Notes under the pieces: generated by a model
Database searches by the model: none
What the model was told of the DNA's origin: nothing
What the model saw: the letters and a program-made list of their open reading frames with translations, nothing else
Position numbers and translations under genes: made by a program
Part shown: positions 13,713 through 14,972 of the stretch, in pieces
Position numbering within the stretch: the stretch's first letter is position 1
How the letters are laid out: each line of letters starts with the position of its first letter
Assembly (NCBI GenBank): GCA_023443345.1
Contig: JAEZUZ010000052.1
Coordinates: 1-14,972, forward strand
Length of the DNA stretch: 14,972 bases
Source of the DNA: Bacillota bacterium
GTDB lineage: Bacteria; Bacillota; Clostridia; Peptostreptococcales; Acidaminobacteraceae
Direction: 5' to 3'

Positions 13713-14879
13713 ATGAAAAAATTTTACCAACTATTGGTTCTTTTACTAGTTTTTTCTCTAGTTTTTACTGGGTGTTCTAGTAATGAAGAAACTAAAAAAG
13801 ACAATGATCAAAAAACAGAATCTGAAAAAATAGTAATAGGAGGCCTTGCACCACTTACAGGCCCAGTGGCTACTTATGGTGTCTCTACATCTAATGGCAT
13901 CAAGCTTGCTGTTGAAGAAATCAATAAAAATGGTGGTATTTTAGGAAAACAACTTGAATATAGACTAGAAGATGAGAAGGGCGACAAAATTGAGGCTGTC
14001 AATGCTTATCATAAACTGGTTGATTCTGGAATAGATGTGCTTCTTGGAGATGTCACCTCTTCAACTTCTGAGGCTGTAGCAAGCGAAGCCGTAAAGGACA
14101 ATATTCCAATGATTACACCTACAGGTACACAATTAGGTATTACAAAAGGTAGACATAATGTATTTAGAGCTTGCTTTGTAGACCCATATCAGGGACAAAT
14201 TCTTGCAAACTTTGTAAAGGAATTACCTGCTAAAAAAGTTGCTGTTCTTACAAATACTTCTAGCGACTATTCCGATGGTGTTTCTAACGGATTTATTGAA
14301 GAAGCTAATAAATTAGGACTTGAAATTGTTGCTCATGAAAATTATGGGGAAAATGATAATGACTTTAGAGCACAGTTAACTAAGATTAAAGACAAAAATC
14401 CTGAAGTTCTATTAATTCCTGACTACTATGAGAAGAATGCTCTACTAGTTCCACAAGCTAGAGAAGTTGGAATTACAGCTACAATAGTTGGCGCTGATGG
14501 TTGGGATGGAACAATTAAACAACTTGCAAAGGAAGAACAATCTGTACTTAATGGAGTATACTTTGCTAACCACTATGCAATCAATGATACAAATCCAAAA
14601 GTTTCCGAGTTTGTAAATGGCTACAGAGAAAAATTTGGAGAAGACCCAACAAGTTTCTCAGCTTTAGGTTACGATGCTACTTACCTTCTTAAGAGTGCTA
14701 TAGAAAAAGCTCAATCTCTAGATAGTGAAAAGTTAATAGCTGCACTTGAAACAATTGAGTTTGAAGGTGTAACAGGTAAACTTAAATACGATCAAGACCA
14801 CAATCCAATCAAGAGCGTAACTATGATTGAGATTAAAGATGGTCAATATACACTTAAAAGTATAGTGGAACCTAAATAA
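13713..14879 (+). CDS. livJ: Branched-chain amino acid type ABC transporter substrate-binding lipoprotein (LivJ-like)
   Basis: A 388-residue type I periplasmic-binding-fold protein. The signal MKKFYQLLVLLLVFSLVF ends in lipobox FTGC, so Cys21 would carry the lipid anchor, followed by a charged linker (SSNEETKKDNDQKTESEK). The mature part begins IVIGGLAPLTGPVATYG, then AVEEINKNGGILGKQLE, a ligand-loop region LLGDVTSSTSEAVASE, and VGADGWDG later, all typical of the LivJ/LivK family. It captures amino acids (classically Leu, Ile or Val; relatives bind other amino acids, amides or urea) outside the cell for import by LivHMGF. Substrate is not certain. The ribosome site GGGAG lies 5 nt before ATG. 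The stop overlaps the livH start by one base (TAATG), confirming an operon. Confidence 0.94.
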   Translation: MKKFYQLLVLLLVFSLVFTGCSSNEETKKDNDQKTESEKIVIGGLAPLTGPVATYGVSTSNGIKLAVEEINKNGGILGKQLEYRLEDEKGDKIEAVNAYHKLVDSGIDVLLGDVTSSTSEAVASEAVKDNIPMITPTGTQLGITKGRHNVFRACFVDPYQGQILANFVKELPAKKVAVLTNTSSDYSDGVSNGFIEEANKLGLEIVAHENYGENDNDFRAQLTKIKDKNPEVLLIPDYYEKNALLVPQAREVGITATIVGADGWDGTIKQLAKEEQSVLNGVYFANHYAINDTNPKVSEFVNGYREKFGEDPTSFSALGYDATYLLKSAIEKAQSLDSEKLIAALETIEFEGVTGKLKYDQDHNPIKSVTMIEIKDGQYTLKSIVEPK

Positions 14880-14972
14880 TGGGACTACTACAACAATTAG
14901 TCAATGCTCTTAGAATTGGCAGTATCTATGCACTGATATCCCTTGGTTACACTATGGTATATGGGATAGCTC
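14879..14972 (+). CDS. livH: Branched-chain amino acid ABC transporter permease LivH (partial, N-terminus only)
   Basis: The frame opens at ATG 14879-14881, overlapping the livJ stop, and continues past the right edge. The 31 visible residues begin MGLLQQLVNALRIGSIYALI and continue SLGYTMVYGIA, a near-exact LivH N-terminal pattern (short amphipathic lead, then the first helix with 'GsiYALiaLGyTmVYGi'). LivH is one of two membrane subunits of the branched-chain amino acid importer. The rest of the operon (livM, livG, livF) would lie outside the window. Confidence 0.92.
   Translation, partial: MGLLQQLVNALRIGSIYALISLGYTMVYGIA

Overview
The window is AT-rich on both strands, has strong AGGAGG-type ribosome binding sites, and encodes only bacterial genes of Firmicutes type: lipoprotein solute-binding proteins with lipobox signals, a YtrA-type GntR regulator, WhiA, a HemZ-like radical SAM protein, and a pyruvate kinase with the extra C-terminal PEP-utilising domain. 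The linkage whiA-dnaE-pfkA-pyk is typical of anaerobic Clostridia and relatives. My best guess is an anaerobic, amino-acid- or organic-acid-using member of the Clostridia/Tissierellia (Peptoniphilaceae-like). The taxon is inferred and not proven.

Layout. (1) 1-1671, minus strand: tctC-tctB-tctA, a tripartite tricarboxylate transporter operon; tctA runs off the left edge. (2) 1672-1798: a short divergent control region with an extended -10 promoter for tctC and, facing the other way, a promoter whose -10 lies inside a near-perfect 26-bp palindrome. (3) 1799-3626, plus strand: a translationally coupled GntR regulator / ABC ATPase / ABC permease operon of the YtrABC type. (4) 3627-4364: promoter, structured leader and gene for ribosomal protein S4, ending in a terminator that works in both directions. 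(5) 11328-4414, minus strand: a compact whiA-dnaE-pfkA-pyk operon with a 4-nt overlap, then 8-nt gaps. (6) 11329-11562: a divergent control region with three ACCAC repeats at exact 11-bp spacing, a strong extended promoter and a 5' hairpin, serving an unrecognised 216-residue membrane protein (11563-12213). (7) 13652-12228, minus strand: a HemZ/HemN-like radical SAM gene, convergent with the membrane protein gene across a shared terminator. (8) 13713 to the right edge, plus strand: livJ and the start of livH, a branched-chain amino acid type ABC importer.

How the genes work together. Two lipoprotein-dependent uptake systems (TctCBA and LivJH...) sit at the two ends and imply import of organic acids and amino acids. 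The central operon joins the replicative DNA polymerase to two controlling glycolytic enzymes, Pfk and Pyk. The pyruvate kinase has lost the His of the TSH motif in its C-terminal domain, and the DnaE PHP domain has lost several metal-ligand positions. I see no tRNA, rRNA, CRISPR array, insertion sequence or prophage gene. No clearly new multi-gene system is evident. The most interesting items are regulatory: the phased ACCAC repeats, the palindrome on the GntR promoter and the rpsD leader region. The Pyk and DnaE motif changes come next.
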